DNA of 64,000 nucleotides, taken from contig JAIWNE010000068.1 of NCBI GenBank assembly GCA_025331445.1, positions 1 to 64,000 on the forward strand, read 5' to 3'. The translations under genes were made by a program, and so were the position numbers. Source of the DNA: Blakeslea trispora (Eukaryota > Mucoromycota > Mucoromycetes > Mucorales > Choanephoraceae). The notes beneath the pieces are model-generated. The model saw only the letters and a list, made by a program, of their open reading frames with translations. It made no database searches and was not told the origin of the DNA. The number at the start of each line of letters is the position of its first letter. Position 1 is the stretch's first letter. Shown in pieces: positions 33,855-45,339 of the stretch.

Positions 33855-35902
33855 ATGGTTGAAAACAAACCTTACGGTACCTGGCCTTCGCCCATTACAG
33901 CTGATTCATTATCTGCAGGCTCTCCTGCCAAAGATAATTGTGTTGATAACGATTACATCTATTGGTGCGAATCCATTGCGGCCGAAAAGGGACGCGGTCA
34001 AATTTTCAAGCAGCATATCCACGATAATGCAACACCTCCCAAGCCCTTGTTGCCCGAAGAATACAGTTGCCGAACCCGTGTTCATGAATATGGAGGAGGT
34101 GCATTCAAGGTGTTGAATGACCTTGTTGTCTTTTCCAATGACCACGATGCAAGACTCTACACAATCTCGAACGGCGATACAATCAAGCCTCTTACAGAGG
34201 AAAATAAGTTTTTCCGTTATGCTGACTTGAGCATAGATCAAAGCAATCGATTCTTGGTGTGTGTGCGTGAACAACATTTTCCAGATGAAGAGCCCAAAGA
34301 TGTTGTAAATGTGCTTGTTTCCATTGATTTATCCTCAGGTAAACAGACTGTCATTGCTCAAGGTGAAGATTTCTATTCTTCTCCTCGTCTTTCCACTGAC
34401 AATCGATTGGCCTATGTCTGTTGGAGTCATCCCAACATGCCCTGGGATTATACTCGTCTCTATGTGGCTGATGTGCAATACCAAGACGAGGCACTTGCAT
34501 TGAACAACATCACTTGTGTTGCTGGTGATAAGCTTGATGAAAGTATTTCTGTAAGTATTTCAAATAGTAAAGCATACATACATCCATCTCTTTCTGGGTC
34601 CTAATATGAAGCCTTGTTTTCTTTTTATTGTAGCAACCTATTTTTGGCAAAGACAATACACTTTATTTTGCTTCCGATCGCTCTGGTTTCTGGAACTTGT
34701 ATTCCTATGTTAACAATAGCATCAGTCTGTTGTTGGAAAAGCCACTTGAGCAGGAATTCGTTGATGCCTCATGGTCTTTCAACAACACTGACTTTATTCC
34801 CTCTAAAGCCAACCCTCATCAACTGATCGCTTCCAACAAAGGCAAATTGGCCATCATTGATACTCAAAAGAAAACAATAACTAACCTGGAGACCAACTAT
34901 ACCTCCTTTGAATACCTTTGTGTCTATCTCGATCAAGACCAAAACGAATATGTACTCGGTAACTTTTCCTCTCCTACAGATCCTGTGGAATTGATTTCAT
35001 ACGATTTGAAGAAACAATCTATCTACCATGTGCATCAAAAGACAGCCGCCAAGCGCCTTGAGCATGACTATCTCTCTGTGGGTAAAGAGATCGCCTTTCC
35101 TACAACTGACAATAAGGTTGCCTATTGCTACTATTATGCTCCCAAGAACCCTGGCTATCAAAGTGATGGTCTTCCTCCCCTTCGCGTCATGTCTCATGGT
35201 GGTCCCACTAGCTCTACTAGCAACAGCTTCCGTCGCTCCATTCAATATTGGACCAGCCGAGGCTTTGCCATTGCCGATGTCAACTATGGTGGTAGTACAG
35301 GTTATGGTCGCGAATATCGTGAACGCTTGAGATTTAAGTGGGGTATTGTGGACGTTGATGACTGTTGTAATGCTGCTCTCTACTTGGCTGAGCAAGGTTT
35401 AGTGGACCGCAATAAGTTGGCTATTGTAGGAGGAAGTGCTGGTGGTTTCACTACCCTTGCCTCTGTTGCTTTCCGTAAAGTTTTCCAAGCTGGTTGTTGT
35501 CTGTACGGCGTCTCAGATATCACCCTGTTAGCCAAGGAAACACACAAGTTCGAGTCAAGATACCCTGATCGTCTGATTGGTGAATATCCCAAGGATGAAA
35601 AGGTTTACCGTGAACGGTCTCCCTTATTCAAGGCAGACGCCATCGAATGTCCTGTTATCTTCTTCCAAGGTTCTGAAGATAAGATTGTGCCTCCCTCTCA
35701 ATCTGAGGTCATGGTAAATGCCATGAAAGAAAATGGTGTACCTGTAGCTTATATACTGTATGAAGGTGAAGCTCATGGTTTCCGTATTGCAGAAAACATT
35801 AAGCGCACTATGGAATTGGAACAATGGTTTTATGGTCAAATCTTTGGTTTCTCTGTAGAAGGTGTTGAAGGAACCGAAATTTATAACTTCCCAAAGAAAT
35901 AA
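33855..35902 (+). CDS. S9 family prolyl oligopeptidase-type serine peptidase (S9C-like)
   Basis: Two exons (33855-34550 and 34634-35902, 83-nt intron) give 654 residues. The N-terminal half is the expected beta-propeller, with EYGGGAF near residue 80, YADLSID, SPRLSTDNRLAYVCWSHPNMPWD and FASDRSGFWNLY. The C-terminal half is an alpha/beta hydrolase: HGGPTSS oxyanion region, the NYGGSTGYGREYRERL block, nucleophile Ser500 in GGSAGG, Asp581 in GSEDKIVPP and His613 in GEAHGF. This arrangement is typical of S9C acylaminoacyl-peptidase/dipeptidyl aminopeptidase-like enzymes of the cytosol. No signal peptide is present. Precise substrate (N-acyl amino acid or dipeptide release) is not decided by sequence. 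Confidence 0.92.
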
Positions 35903-36025
35903 GAATAACAATAAACAACCCTGTAAAGTTTCTTTTTTTTTTAAATACTGAATGAACATGCAAATGTATGATTTTATTTTACTCTTTTTTTTTCTTCTTT
36001 TCTTTACTTTTGCTTTTCTTTTTTT

Positions 36026-38327
36026 CTAGTCTAAATCGTCATAAGCAGCAGCAGCACGCTTTCTACGTTCATGACTCTTTACACTCTTCTTGGCCTTTAA
36101 CTTCTTTGTACCAGCTTCAAAAGCTTTAGCTTGTTGATGATCTCTACCCAAATTGTCGTAATCCTTCACCTTATAAATTCTAACAATCCAGTTCTCTGAA
36201 GTGAATGCTTCCTCAAGCACAGAGAGTTCAGGTCCTTTTGTGGGGAGGGGTTGGTTACGTACACGATCAAAAGGTTGACGTCCGCCAAACATTTCGTTGA
36301 AACGATAATAACTCATCTTGTACATGAGCGATTCCTTCATAGCAGTAGATGCCTGATCATCAACACGGTATTCTCCGCCTGGTGTAAAGTAGTTGGGTTC
36401 CTTGATCTTATCAGGCCAGATGCCTTGGGCAATACGAATCATCCAAAGGAACTTGTTAATATCATCACCGGAATAACCCAACAAAGCACCAAAGATAACA
36501 AGCACATAGTTGACATCGTGCTTCTTCATGATTTCATAAGCATCTGCCTCGTTTGTAGACATGGCACGACCCACTGTAGCAATGTGGGTGTTATTCCAGG
36601 TGTTGTTATCGACAAGGGTAGTACGGTTAGAGAAACCGGCAATTTGATAACCATAGTCCCACCAGGACATGATCTTGGCGTCTTCATCTGTGTTTTTGCG
36701 CAACCAATAATAAGCTTCTCTGAAATCATCAATGATACGCTGAGATCCATCAGGGTTACGTGAAGCAAGTACAACAGAGGGAGAAGAATAGGCGTTTGAG
36801 GTAACCCAGGTACAGTGCCAGACAAACATAAAGAGGAAGAAGACGAAGGTACCAATGACAGCAATACGAGCATCAGGAGCAAGAATGCCATAGACCTTGT
36901 TGTTGGTCTCCTTACTCTTCTTCTTCTTTTCTTCTTCCCTGGGTTCTTTGGGTTGAGTGAAGTCAAGATAGGTATCCAACAAAGAGGAGATAGCCATACC
37001 ACCACAGATACAGACAACAGGTGTCAATGTGAGCATTAAACGCACCATGACACCAGCAAAGTAAGAAGCAAAGATGGCATAGACAATGACAAAGACATGT
37101 TCATCTCTCAGCTTCTGGAAACAAAGATAGATACCTACAGGGAATGCAAAGATCAACATTTGTAAATCAAAGAAGAACATGGGCCAGGCTGTAGGCTGAT
37201 GTTCAGAGACAGAGGCAATGATGGGAATATGAATCTTAGCGTAACCGGTATCCCAAAGAGAATAGAAACGACCTGTCCAAGGAGCAATATAGCCACCTAA
37301 TGTCAATCCGACGAGAGCAGAGAGACCCAAGATGAAAGTGGTACCTACAAAGGCCTTCAAGACAATTTGGAATTGTTTGGCTTGAAGATGACTACGAAGC
37401 AAATCGACAAATCCCATGATTTGACACAATCCAAACACGCCCAAGGCAGCCATGTGTTCAGAGGTACGAGTGGGTTGAAAACCTACAAATGGAATCTGCA
37501 TTGACATCAAGGTACCCAGAATATAAAATGTCGAATAAGACACATAGACACGGTTAGAGAAGCGACCCATCAGCATCAAAGTGAACACATGCAGAGGGAT
37601 GATGTTGATAATAAACACATAACCGCCCCAGGCAGCTACCATATAAAAGTAGAAAAAGGCAGCACCAGAGGCCCAAAGAGCGGAGCCTAATTTAAGTGCT
37701 TTGATCCAAAGGAAGAAGGTGAACATCAACAAGAAGATAGCGATAGCTTCATTATCATAAGAACCTGCTACAGAACGTGAGATGTAGCCAGGAGCAATAC
37801 CCATAAAGACAGCAGCCAAAAGGCCGGCGGAACTGTCTTTGAGTTCTGTTGTCAAGAGATAGGTAGCAAAGGCAGTCAAGCCTGAAAACAAAGGTGCTAA
37901 AAGAACACAGATGTTACGGATATCTACTGGGAAATGAAAGAAGTGAAGTACATTATGAGTGATAGCGGCTGTAATCATCAGGCCTGGATAGACAGTGCCA
38001 CCCACAACGCGTCCGAGTGGATACCAGGAGCGGTCATCAAACCAGTTCCAGAAATCATAAAAACCATCTTTTACCAACATGCGAGTAGCACGGTAGTTGA
38101 ACCTATCAACAGGATGTTGTGAGTTGACTGTTTATTAAGCTGATGGTTTTTCTTTCTGATGAATGCGCGTTTTTTTTTTATATTATTTACCAAGGATCGA
38201 ATTCGTGAATAATAGACTCATATCGAACAATACTGAATAAACGGGATGAGAAGGCTACAACTGCTATTAAGCCAAGAATGGCTCTTTTTAAAAGTGTCTT
38301 TTGGCTGCTGACATCCAGCTTGGCCAT
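36026..38327 (-). CDS. STT3: Oligosaccharyltransferase catalytic subunit STT3
   Basis: Two exons (38327-38191 and 38102-36026, 88-nt intron) give 737 residues, normal for STT3. The first exon carries the N-terminal membrane helix and the HEFDP acidic motif, and the intron splits the following Trp codon of the WFNYR motif. The second DxD-like segment ([13 protein letters not shown]), the SVSEHQP loop near residue 300 and the catalytic-site WWDYG at residues 526-530 are present, followed by [17 protein letters not shown]. About a dozen transmembrane helices precede a lumenal C-terminal domain. STT3 transfers the Glc3Man9GlcNAc2 glycan from dolichol-PP to Asn-X-Ser/Thr in the ER. The protein ends in a basic Lys/Arg-rich tail. 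It is convergent with the peptidase gene, 123 bp apart. Confidence 0.97.
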
Positions 38328-38742
38328 ATTGAAACTGTATTTCTTTTTTTATATAAGAGAGTGAAAGAAAAGACTAAATAAGCATATCTATTTTATTTTA
38401 TTTTTCTTAATTTTTGTGTGTGTTTAAAAAATTCAATTTAAGGGCATTAAAAAGATGTTATGCGAAGAAGCTCTTTTCTCCTAAAGAGAGAATACAGTAC
38501 AAGAAAAATGAGTCCTATTTTGCCCTTTGTCTTGTCCTGTTCTTCTTTATCGAGACAAGCCGTATTCTTTGTTGTTGATATCTTATTGTCGAACCTTTAC
38601 TTCAATACATAGTAGAAAGCATTTTTTTTTTTAGCTGGCAAGAGACGAATATGAATTGTACCATCCAATCACATCGGTACACCAAATCAGTCTATTTTAT
38701 GCCTTCCATCGGAATTCATTTTTTCTTTTTATTAAATGTATG
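38328..38742. other. Intergenic region between STT3 start and CLASP stop
   Basis: About 415 bp containing the STT3 promoter and the CLASP 3' flank. T-rich runs only; no frame or RNA supported. Confidence 0.6.
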
Positions 38743-41700
38743 CTACTTTTCTTTTTGTTTAGAGATATAGTGCTGTAGCAATGTCAATTGTTCAGCTCGT
38801 AATACAGATAAATAATCTTTGATATAAGCATCACCCAATACTTGGTGAATACTGACTGAAGCCAAAACGCATGATTTGCGTACAGAAATACTAGAGTGGT
38901 TATAACCCTATTTCCCTCTATTTATAAGTTATACAATCAAGGCTTATCGTTTTGTTTGTTTACCTTAACCAAGATATCTACAGCTCCATTTTGTAACGTC
39001 TTTTCGAGTAAACCAGGCGATGCTTTAGGGGCTATTTTGCTTACATGAGAAAATATAGCACCTAATAGATGGCTATCTTGTTGTTCATAATTGCCTTGTT
39101 GTTTAGGCAAGTCCCATAAAATAGTCAAAGCATCATCAGGCAATAATTGTTGAAACAATAAGTCAATCGCTTCCTCAGCTATCGAATAAACCTAAGTAAA
39201 CATAAAAAATAGTTAGAATAAACTATAGTCATCATAAAGGGAAGATGATGTTTACATTGCTATTGTTGTCTGTCTGGCTGTTAACAAGTACTCTGGTCAT
39301 TGATCTAGCTAAGGAAGGATTGATTGACATGTCTTTTGGCATATGCGTCAGTAAGCTTCTGATGATGGCAATAGTTTCTGCCTGTAAGAAATCTGGCTTT
39401 TGCCTATCTTTTTCTAAAGATTCAATCAATGCATCGACTAACTGACGACAAAGAGAAGCTTGACCATGCAAGCACGTTGACCAAGCTTTCTTATGATCTT
39501 CACTATAGACCAGTTGTTGAAGTTGTTGGTAGGTAGACCTATCAGCCTTACTTTGCTGTATCAGGGCTATCAAATCTCTGATAGGCTGATCATTCATCTC
39601 AGGATCACTCAGCCTTCTCTTTTTCGATACTATCTCTTCTGTCTCGTCTAATTCTAAACTATGCACCAACTTTTTCTTGGGAGAATAGACTGGTTGATCA
39701 GGTTCTGGTGTATGAACTGATTCGTTTTGGAATGGAGGCAGTTCCTCTGAGATCTCAAATGTAGGTGGTGTTTGTTCACTGTCAAACATAAAAAGGGTAT
39801 CATCATGTTGTGTCATGGGCTACAATTTCGATTTTTAAATAAGTTGATTTACTGATGTCTTTGTTCAGCTTTTACCTCATTAAATTCAGATGTTAATTCA
39901 AGTCTAATCTTGGAAATATCTTGTGTCATGCCTGTACTGCCCAAGCCATCTTCTACATCATCATGATCACCAAACCAGCTTGAGGATTGAATACAGAGGG
40001 CTTTTTCAATCGTATCCACTTGTTCCGAAGACAGAAATTTAAGTTCATTCTCAAACGCTCTTTGATTAGCCATCTTGAGATGATTCGCCATACAAGAGAG
40101 AATATCATAGCTACTGTTGTGTGGTGATTGGCGTAAGAGGGATTGGACAACAAATTGGATATAAGCGTGGATGTGCGATCTGTCTTGAAACCATTGACCA
40201 GCAAGTGATTCTTTATCAGATGCAGCAAGCCATTGAGATCCTTCCATCAAAATCTCGGGATCTTCATCTTCCGGTAGTCCAACATAATCACATAGAATTT
40301 GATCCATCCAGGCAAGCATACCACAGATCAAACTTTCTTTAGAATCAGGATGAAGATGAAGATCACGCTTGACACTAGCATCCAGTAACTGAATATCATG
40401 AATCGAATCTGTCTCCAACACACTCTTTGTGATATCCAACAGGCGCTGAGGTAGTTCCGGATCATTCCGTTTCAGGAACATCTTGATCCTCACCAGTCCT
40501 TTACTGTAGATGGATACAATCTGCTGTTGACGATCAGATAGTTTACGGTATTTACATGCTTGATCAGCAATAACAAGTGTAGGGCAATAATAGTTGAATG
40601 ACATGATGTAGACAAAAATGCCTGCAAGTGATTCCCAACTCATCAACAGTTGATAGAGATCCATATCGAGATCTTGGCGAGACAAAAAATCCATCAAGAT
40701 AGGTAGAATCTCAATCTTGGATGGAACATCAGGCGGCAAGAGGATAGAAGTAGGCGAAGGTTGGTATGTTGTGTTCTTTAGTCGTTCTGCTAATGTAGAA
40801 ATGCCTTTGCACTGCATCTGTGGGTCGTTGCTTTTAAGCATATGAAGTAAAGAAGCTGAAGCTATCACAGATTGCTGATGAAATTCAGACTGTGTACGTC
40901 GAGAGGCAGCATGAGTGGCTAAAGATTTGCTGGCCAGTTTGTGCTGAACAGAGTTGGGAGGTGCAGATACGTTAGATATATGGGATAGACGACTGATTTT
41001 TTGATTGCGTTTGATCTCGGAAGAGATGGCTGGTATAGGTAATCTAGGGTTGGTATGTAGTTTTGTGTTTTGTGAGGAAGAGGATCTAGTGAGTCCTGGT
41101 CGCTTAAAAAGTGAGACAGAAGTTGCTTTAGTGGATGTGGATATCATGCTTGTGTTGGTGCGTGATGAGATAGAAGACATTGAGCTTGATCTAGAGATAG
41201 GTGTTCGAGGTCTTTGTGCAGAGGTTGGTTTAGGTGAACTTTTGGGTGATGATTGATCAAGTAAGCGTTGAGTGGATGCATCCAATGTCTTTGAAAGTCT
41301 ATACAAAATCGATTTAACAATAATGTGAGACAAACAAGATGTGTTCTTACTTTTCTGCTTGGGTTGGCCAATGTTCATAATAGACACTATAGGTTTGCCT
41401 AGAAGCTTCTCTGACAAGAGGAGAGCTGTCGGTTAAACCTTTCTTTAGAAAAGTCTGAATTGACTGAATCAAATCTGCTTTTTCAGCAATAGCAGAATGA
41501 ACAAGTTCTTTTGATCCATGTGTCTCCAATACTGTCTTGAGGTAGTTGGCAGCGTATTGTTTTAATTGTACGCTTTTCTCGTGTATTGTTTTACACAACA
41601 ACTGAATGATTTTAGAATGAAAGACAGTGTGTTTCAAAAATGAATGAGTGACTTGAGATGTCTTGATGGCTATCAATTTCTTTGTCACACTACTGCATTT

Positions 41701-42150
41701 TAACAGATTGGATAGAATGATCTCAAGTGTATAGACATTGAGGCTATCACCCACAGCCATTGCTATATCCTCAATAAGAGAAAGTGTTTCACTAGCCACT
41801 GACGTTCTTAAGCTATGAATCTACAAGAGACAATTAGATTCAAATAACAATAACCCACATTAAGCAGGCTTACTGTCTTGATGACACCAGTCAGGACATT
41901 CTGGATCCCAAGTACAATCGTGTCTCTCCAAAGCTCTACTTGATCTCTCTGGTTTAGAAAAGAACGTAATCGGCGAATGGAGACATCTCTAGCTTCCCAG
42001 TTTTGCTCTGTCTCTTTGCCAACAAATAGCTTGACGATGCTAGCGAACTCTTTTTCAAGGTCTCGTGGTGTTGCTACCTAGGTTCTATTTATCAGTACGC
42101 GTAAGTCAGATAGTCAGTTATTCTACCTCTATTGCGCGTCCTTGACTCAT
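38743..42150 (-). CDS. CLASP-family microtubule-associated protein
   Basis: Seven exons (42150-42127, 42077-41874, 41820-41351, 41298-39876, 39819-39256, 39191-38964, 38907-38743) give 1025 residues. The N-terminal 230 residues form a CLASP_N/TOG domain: NWEARDVSIRRLRSFL, LVHSAIAEKADLIQ and DSSPLVREASRQTYSVYYEHWP are characteristic of TOG helices and intra-HEAT loops. A Ser/Arg/Pro-rich basic linker (TPISRSSSMSSISSRT) follows, as in CLASP microtubule-lattice-binding regions. Two more HEAT-like helical regions come later, from about residue 330 and in the C-terminal 250 residues (AEEAIDLLFQQLLPD, KSCVLASVSIHQVLGD). CLASPs (S. pombe Peg1/Cls1, yeast Stu1) stabilise microtubules and spindles. 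The first exon codes only eight residues, but its donor and acceptor are good. Confidence 0.88.
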
Positions 42151-44159
42151 AAAGAGAGAGAGAGAAAAGAAGTTTTGACACAACAAACAGACAAAGAAAG
42201 AAAAAAATATTAGTAGAAAAAAGAAAGTGAGACTGAGAGACAATGGATCAGCCAGTTGTGCTTGGTGGTACAGGTGCTGGCAGTCACAATCCTGTGGATG
42301 GTTAAAAACGCATAAAATACTTGAATTGACTTGTGTCTTGATTCTCTTTCCCTTTTTTTTTATCACTTTTCGTGTCTATCCTTTATTTTTATTTTCTATG
42401 TTTTCAAATTTAACAGTGATTAAAATTCTTATACAATTTTGCCCGTGAGACATAAATTGATATAATGGCAATTTGGCCATCAAATAACGTGTTCAAGTTG
42501 GACTATATAAACCAATACATGCCTAGATTATATAGAGCAAAGAAAGAAAAAACAAGTAGATGGAAAATGACCATTAGTGTGTTCACCAGCCACCTTTGTA
42601 TAGAATATAGAGTGGCTGATATCTAACAAGCGGCAAAGCAATTTTTAAATGTTGAATGCAGGTCGAATCCAAGACTTGGGCAGTTAGTGCTACACAAGCC
42701 ACTAACGTGGTTTAGCGGACTTTGCAGTTTAAGTTTTTTTTTATTGTGTTTCTAATTATTCAAGAACTTGATCTGAGGCTTTTCTAAGCTTTTTGAAGAG
42801 GGGCATGTCTCTGATGCTAACTTCTTTTGTACGGCAGTAATGAAATTGGGATATAGGCTATTGTAAGTTCTCTCACCTCGAATAAAGACTTTTATCTCTT
42901 AGCAACCAGTGTACCTTAGAACCAAGATTTTTGTATCTGTTGCTTTGATTTTTCATCATCAACTCAAGGTAAAATCATCTGTTATGGCATTTTTATAAAT
43001 GATGCTGACTTGATTTTCTTGGGTCTCTTATGCTTCAATTAATTTCAATTGACCAATCAAAAAAAACACTATTCAACCATTATATTGACTTGAGGATACA
43101 CACCACAATGAAGCATTTGTTTAACCAATCAAAGCTTCACATAGAAAGTGCTGAGTCTATGCGGTCAGCTTGATGGTGTAAATAAACAATGAAAAAGAGA
43201 CATTTTTCTTTTTAAAGTTGGCTAATTTGTCCAAAGCATACAAGCTTGTCTGATTTTATGAGAATTAATGCATGGTGAGAGTTGATGAGAATTCTTTTAA
43301 GGGTAAAGAAAAAGTTTTTTTAGTCTAAAAAAGAAAATGCAATTATGTTAAGAAAACAACAACATTTATTGGTAATCTGCAAAGAAAAAAGAAAAATAAA
43401 TTGAACCAATGGTTGTGGCTTCCGTTCTGTTACATGAACAGTAACTGTAGATCTTTGTTAAGACAAAAAGAAACACAAGAAAACTGTATTCTTTAGTTAG
43501 GCATTAAAGTTGGCTACAGTTCAATGGAAAAAATCAAGCTCTGCAGGGCAAATACCATGAACACTGTATTGAGCCTATCAATGTCAAATAACATGAGTTA
43601 TTATTCAATTGAGTGTATTAATGATATTGCGTTAAAGGGAATCTGAAATAGGTTTGCATGCTGTATATAACCATAAAGCATTAGAGAACTTTGAGCCTCA
43701 GGTAGTCAGAGATTGTCAAGGCAATAAAGACTATAGAGAATCAACTGTTTGTTCGATAACGTACTTTTTTTTTTCAGAGATAAATTACATCACAGCTTTC
43801 GAATGAAATTTCGGCACACCATCTATCTTGCTTTTTATTCAAAGCACTCAAGAATTTCAAAGCTTCTGTTGCGCTGGAGCAAGTTGCAACACTTCTTTAT
43901 GACAACCCTTCTTTTAAGCCGTTCTGCAATTTTGCTTAAACCAAGACATTATTCTGCGGAGTATAAATCAAGTTGACATGAAATCCCCCTGGTGTAATCG
44001 CTTTTCGTTTTTCGATATTCAGTTTGCATACTTTTTTTTAATTTGCTGAACCAGTTCCTTATAGGTATATACTAAAGAAAAGAACCGCTCAAGTGTCAAA
44101 AACTAGGCGTTAACACTACCTAATTGAATTTGATGAACTAACTTGAAGTGACTAGAAAA
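42151..44159. other. Long divergent intergenic region
   Basis: About 2 kb between the CLASP and mitochondrial-type genes. It shows many A/T runs and a structured segment at 42667-42710 with two small inverted repeats (CCAAG/CTTGG and GTTAGTG/CACTAAC). Open frames such as 43749-43976 lack any similarity I can see. Promoters of both genes must be here. Confidence 0.5.
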
Positions 44160-44929
44160 ATGAATTCAATTTTTCGTTTAGCTAATCGTGCAAACTTGTC
44201 ATCTCAGGCTCGCTCATACTCTACTTCAGCACCTAAGCTTACTGCTACACGTGGAGGGTATAGTTAGATATACAAAAGTAAAGAAAACAAAGATACTAAT
44301 TTAAATAATAACAAAATAATAGTGTCATTGGGTTTCTTTTAGGCGTCACAGCTGCAGGTTCTGCTGGTTACTATTATCTCCTGGGCGAATACAATAATGC
44401 TTCTGAAGCATTGATGCTTTCAGTTCAAGAACTTCAAGCTTCAACAGATAAGGTTAGATATCGCTCAGATAAACAGTAAAATAGTCATAGTCGGAAGAAA
44501 AAAAAAAGGAACACAGGTTCACTTATCGCACACTTTGACAATGATACATCAGGTCAAAGATTATGCACGCCGAATTGAAGCTGTTGATAGAGACATGGCC
44601 AAGTTGAAGGAAACAGCCGCTACCAAGAAACAATTAGCGGATTTGAAGGTGGATTTCCGTAAGCTTTATGTAAGGACCTATGATAGATATTCATGATCTT
44701 TTTACTTGCTAACTTTTACTTAATACGCATAAACTTAAAAAAAAGGACACACTAAACATCGAACACCTCGAATTAAAAACACATGTTTGGGGATTGGGTA
44801 TGTTGCTGTTAAATAAGTTTTACCCATCCAATGGTTAACAAATCAAAAATTATGACAGAAAAAGAATTACTTCAGTCTCAGCCAACTGCCGTAGTAAACG
44901 AAACCCCAAAGCAAGAAAAGTTGATTTAA
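44160..44929 (+). CDS. Small mitochondrial-type membrane protein with coiled coil, unknown function
   Basis: Five short exons (44160-44257, 44323-44452, 44553-44669, 44746-44797, 44859-44929) give 155 residues. The N terminus is rich in Arg, Ser and Ala without acids (MNSIFRLANRANLSS, RSYSTS), typical of a mitochondrial presequence with a cleavage region near RSYST. A glycine-containing hydrophobic helix follows (GGVIGFLLGVTAAGSAGYYYLL). After it comes a mostly helical, heptad-like stretch (VKDYARRIEAVDRDMAKLKETAATKKQLADLKVDFRKLY, described only by position 77-115). The layout suggests a single-span inner-membrane protein with a coiled coil on one side. I do not recognise the family. The acceptor of intron 3 sits after an A-rich rather than pyrimidine-rich tract, but the other junctions are good and the frame is kept throughout. 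Confidence 0.72.
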
Positions 44930-45339
44930 TTAGCAACTCTACAATTTTAATTTCGGTTCTATAGCGCTTCGAAAAAGGAACAAAAAGAGAGCATCTGGTG
45001 GTAAAACCAAGGTGGCTTATACAATGTCGCATTGATACTATATTTTATCCACAAATAAACCAGATATCTTGACCCTGTAAGACCTTTATTTTCAAGTCCG
45101 TCACAATCTGCTTGGTTGTGGTCCAAAATAGGTTATGTAGATATGTATTATAAAATGCTCTGGTCGAAAAAAAATTTTTTTAGTAAGAAAAAAAAAGAAA
45201 AAATTTTTCTGAATAAATAGCACCCAGTTCGAATTGTTGAACTCTTTAACATCTTTGTTCCCTTTTTTCACAAGAGTACCTTTTTGTGAACTTCCTCTTT
45301 TTTATTTTCCCGCTCTTATCCATTCTCTAATCCATAAAG
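44930..45339. other. Promoter region of the EF-3 gene
   Basis: About 410 bp with strong A/T runs and a C/T-rich leader just before the EF-3 start codon, as expected for a highly expressed gene. No other feature is evident. Confidence 0.55.

Noticed and set aside
42661..42735. tRNA-like segment with GGTCGAATCC
   Set aside because: No acceptor stem or anticodon arm of proper length could be built around it.
43749..43976. 75-codon plus-strand frame
   Set aside because: Low similarity to anything known, no conserved motif and no splice signals linking it to a gene.
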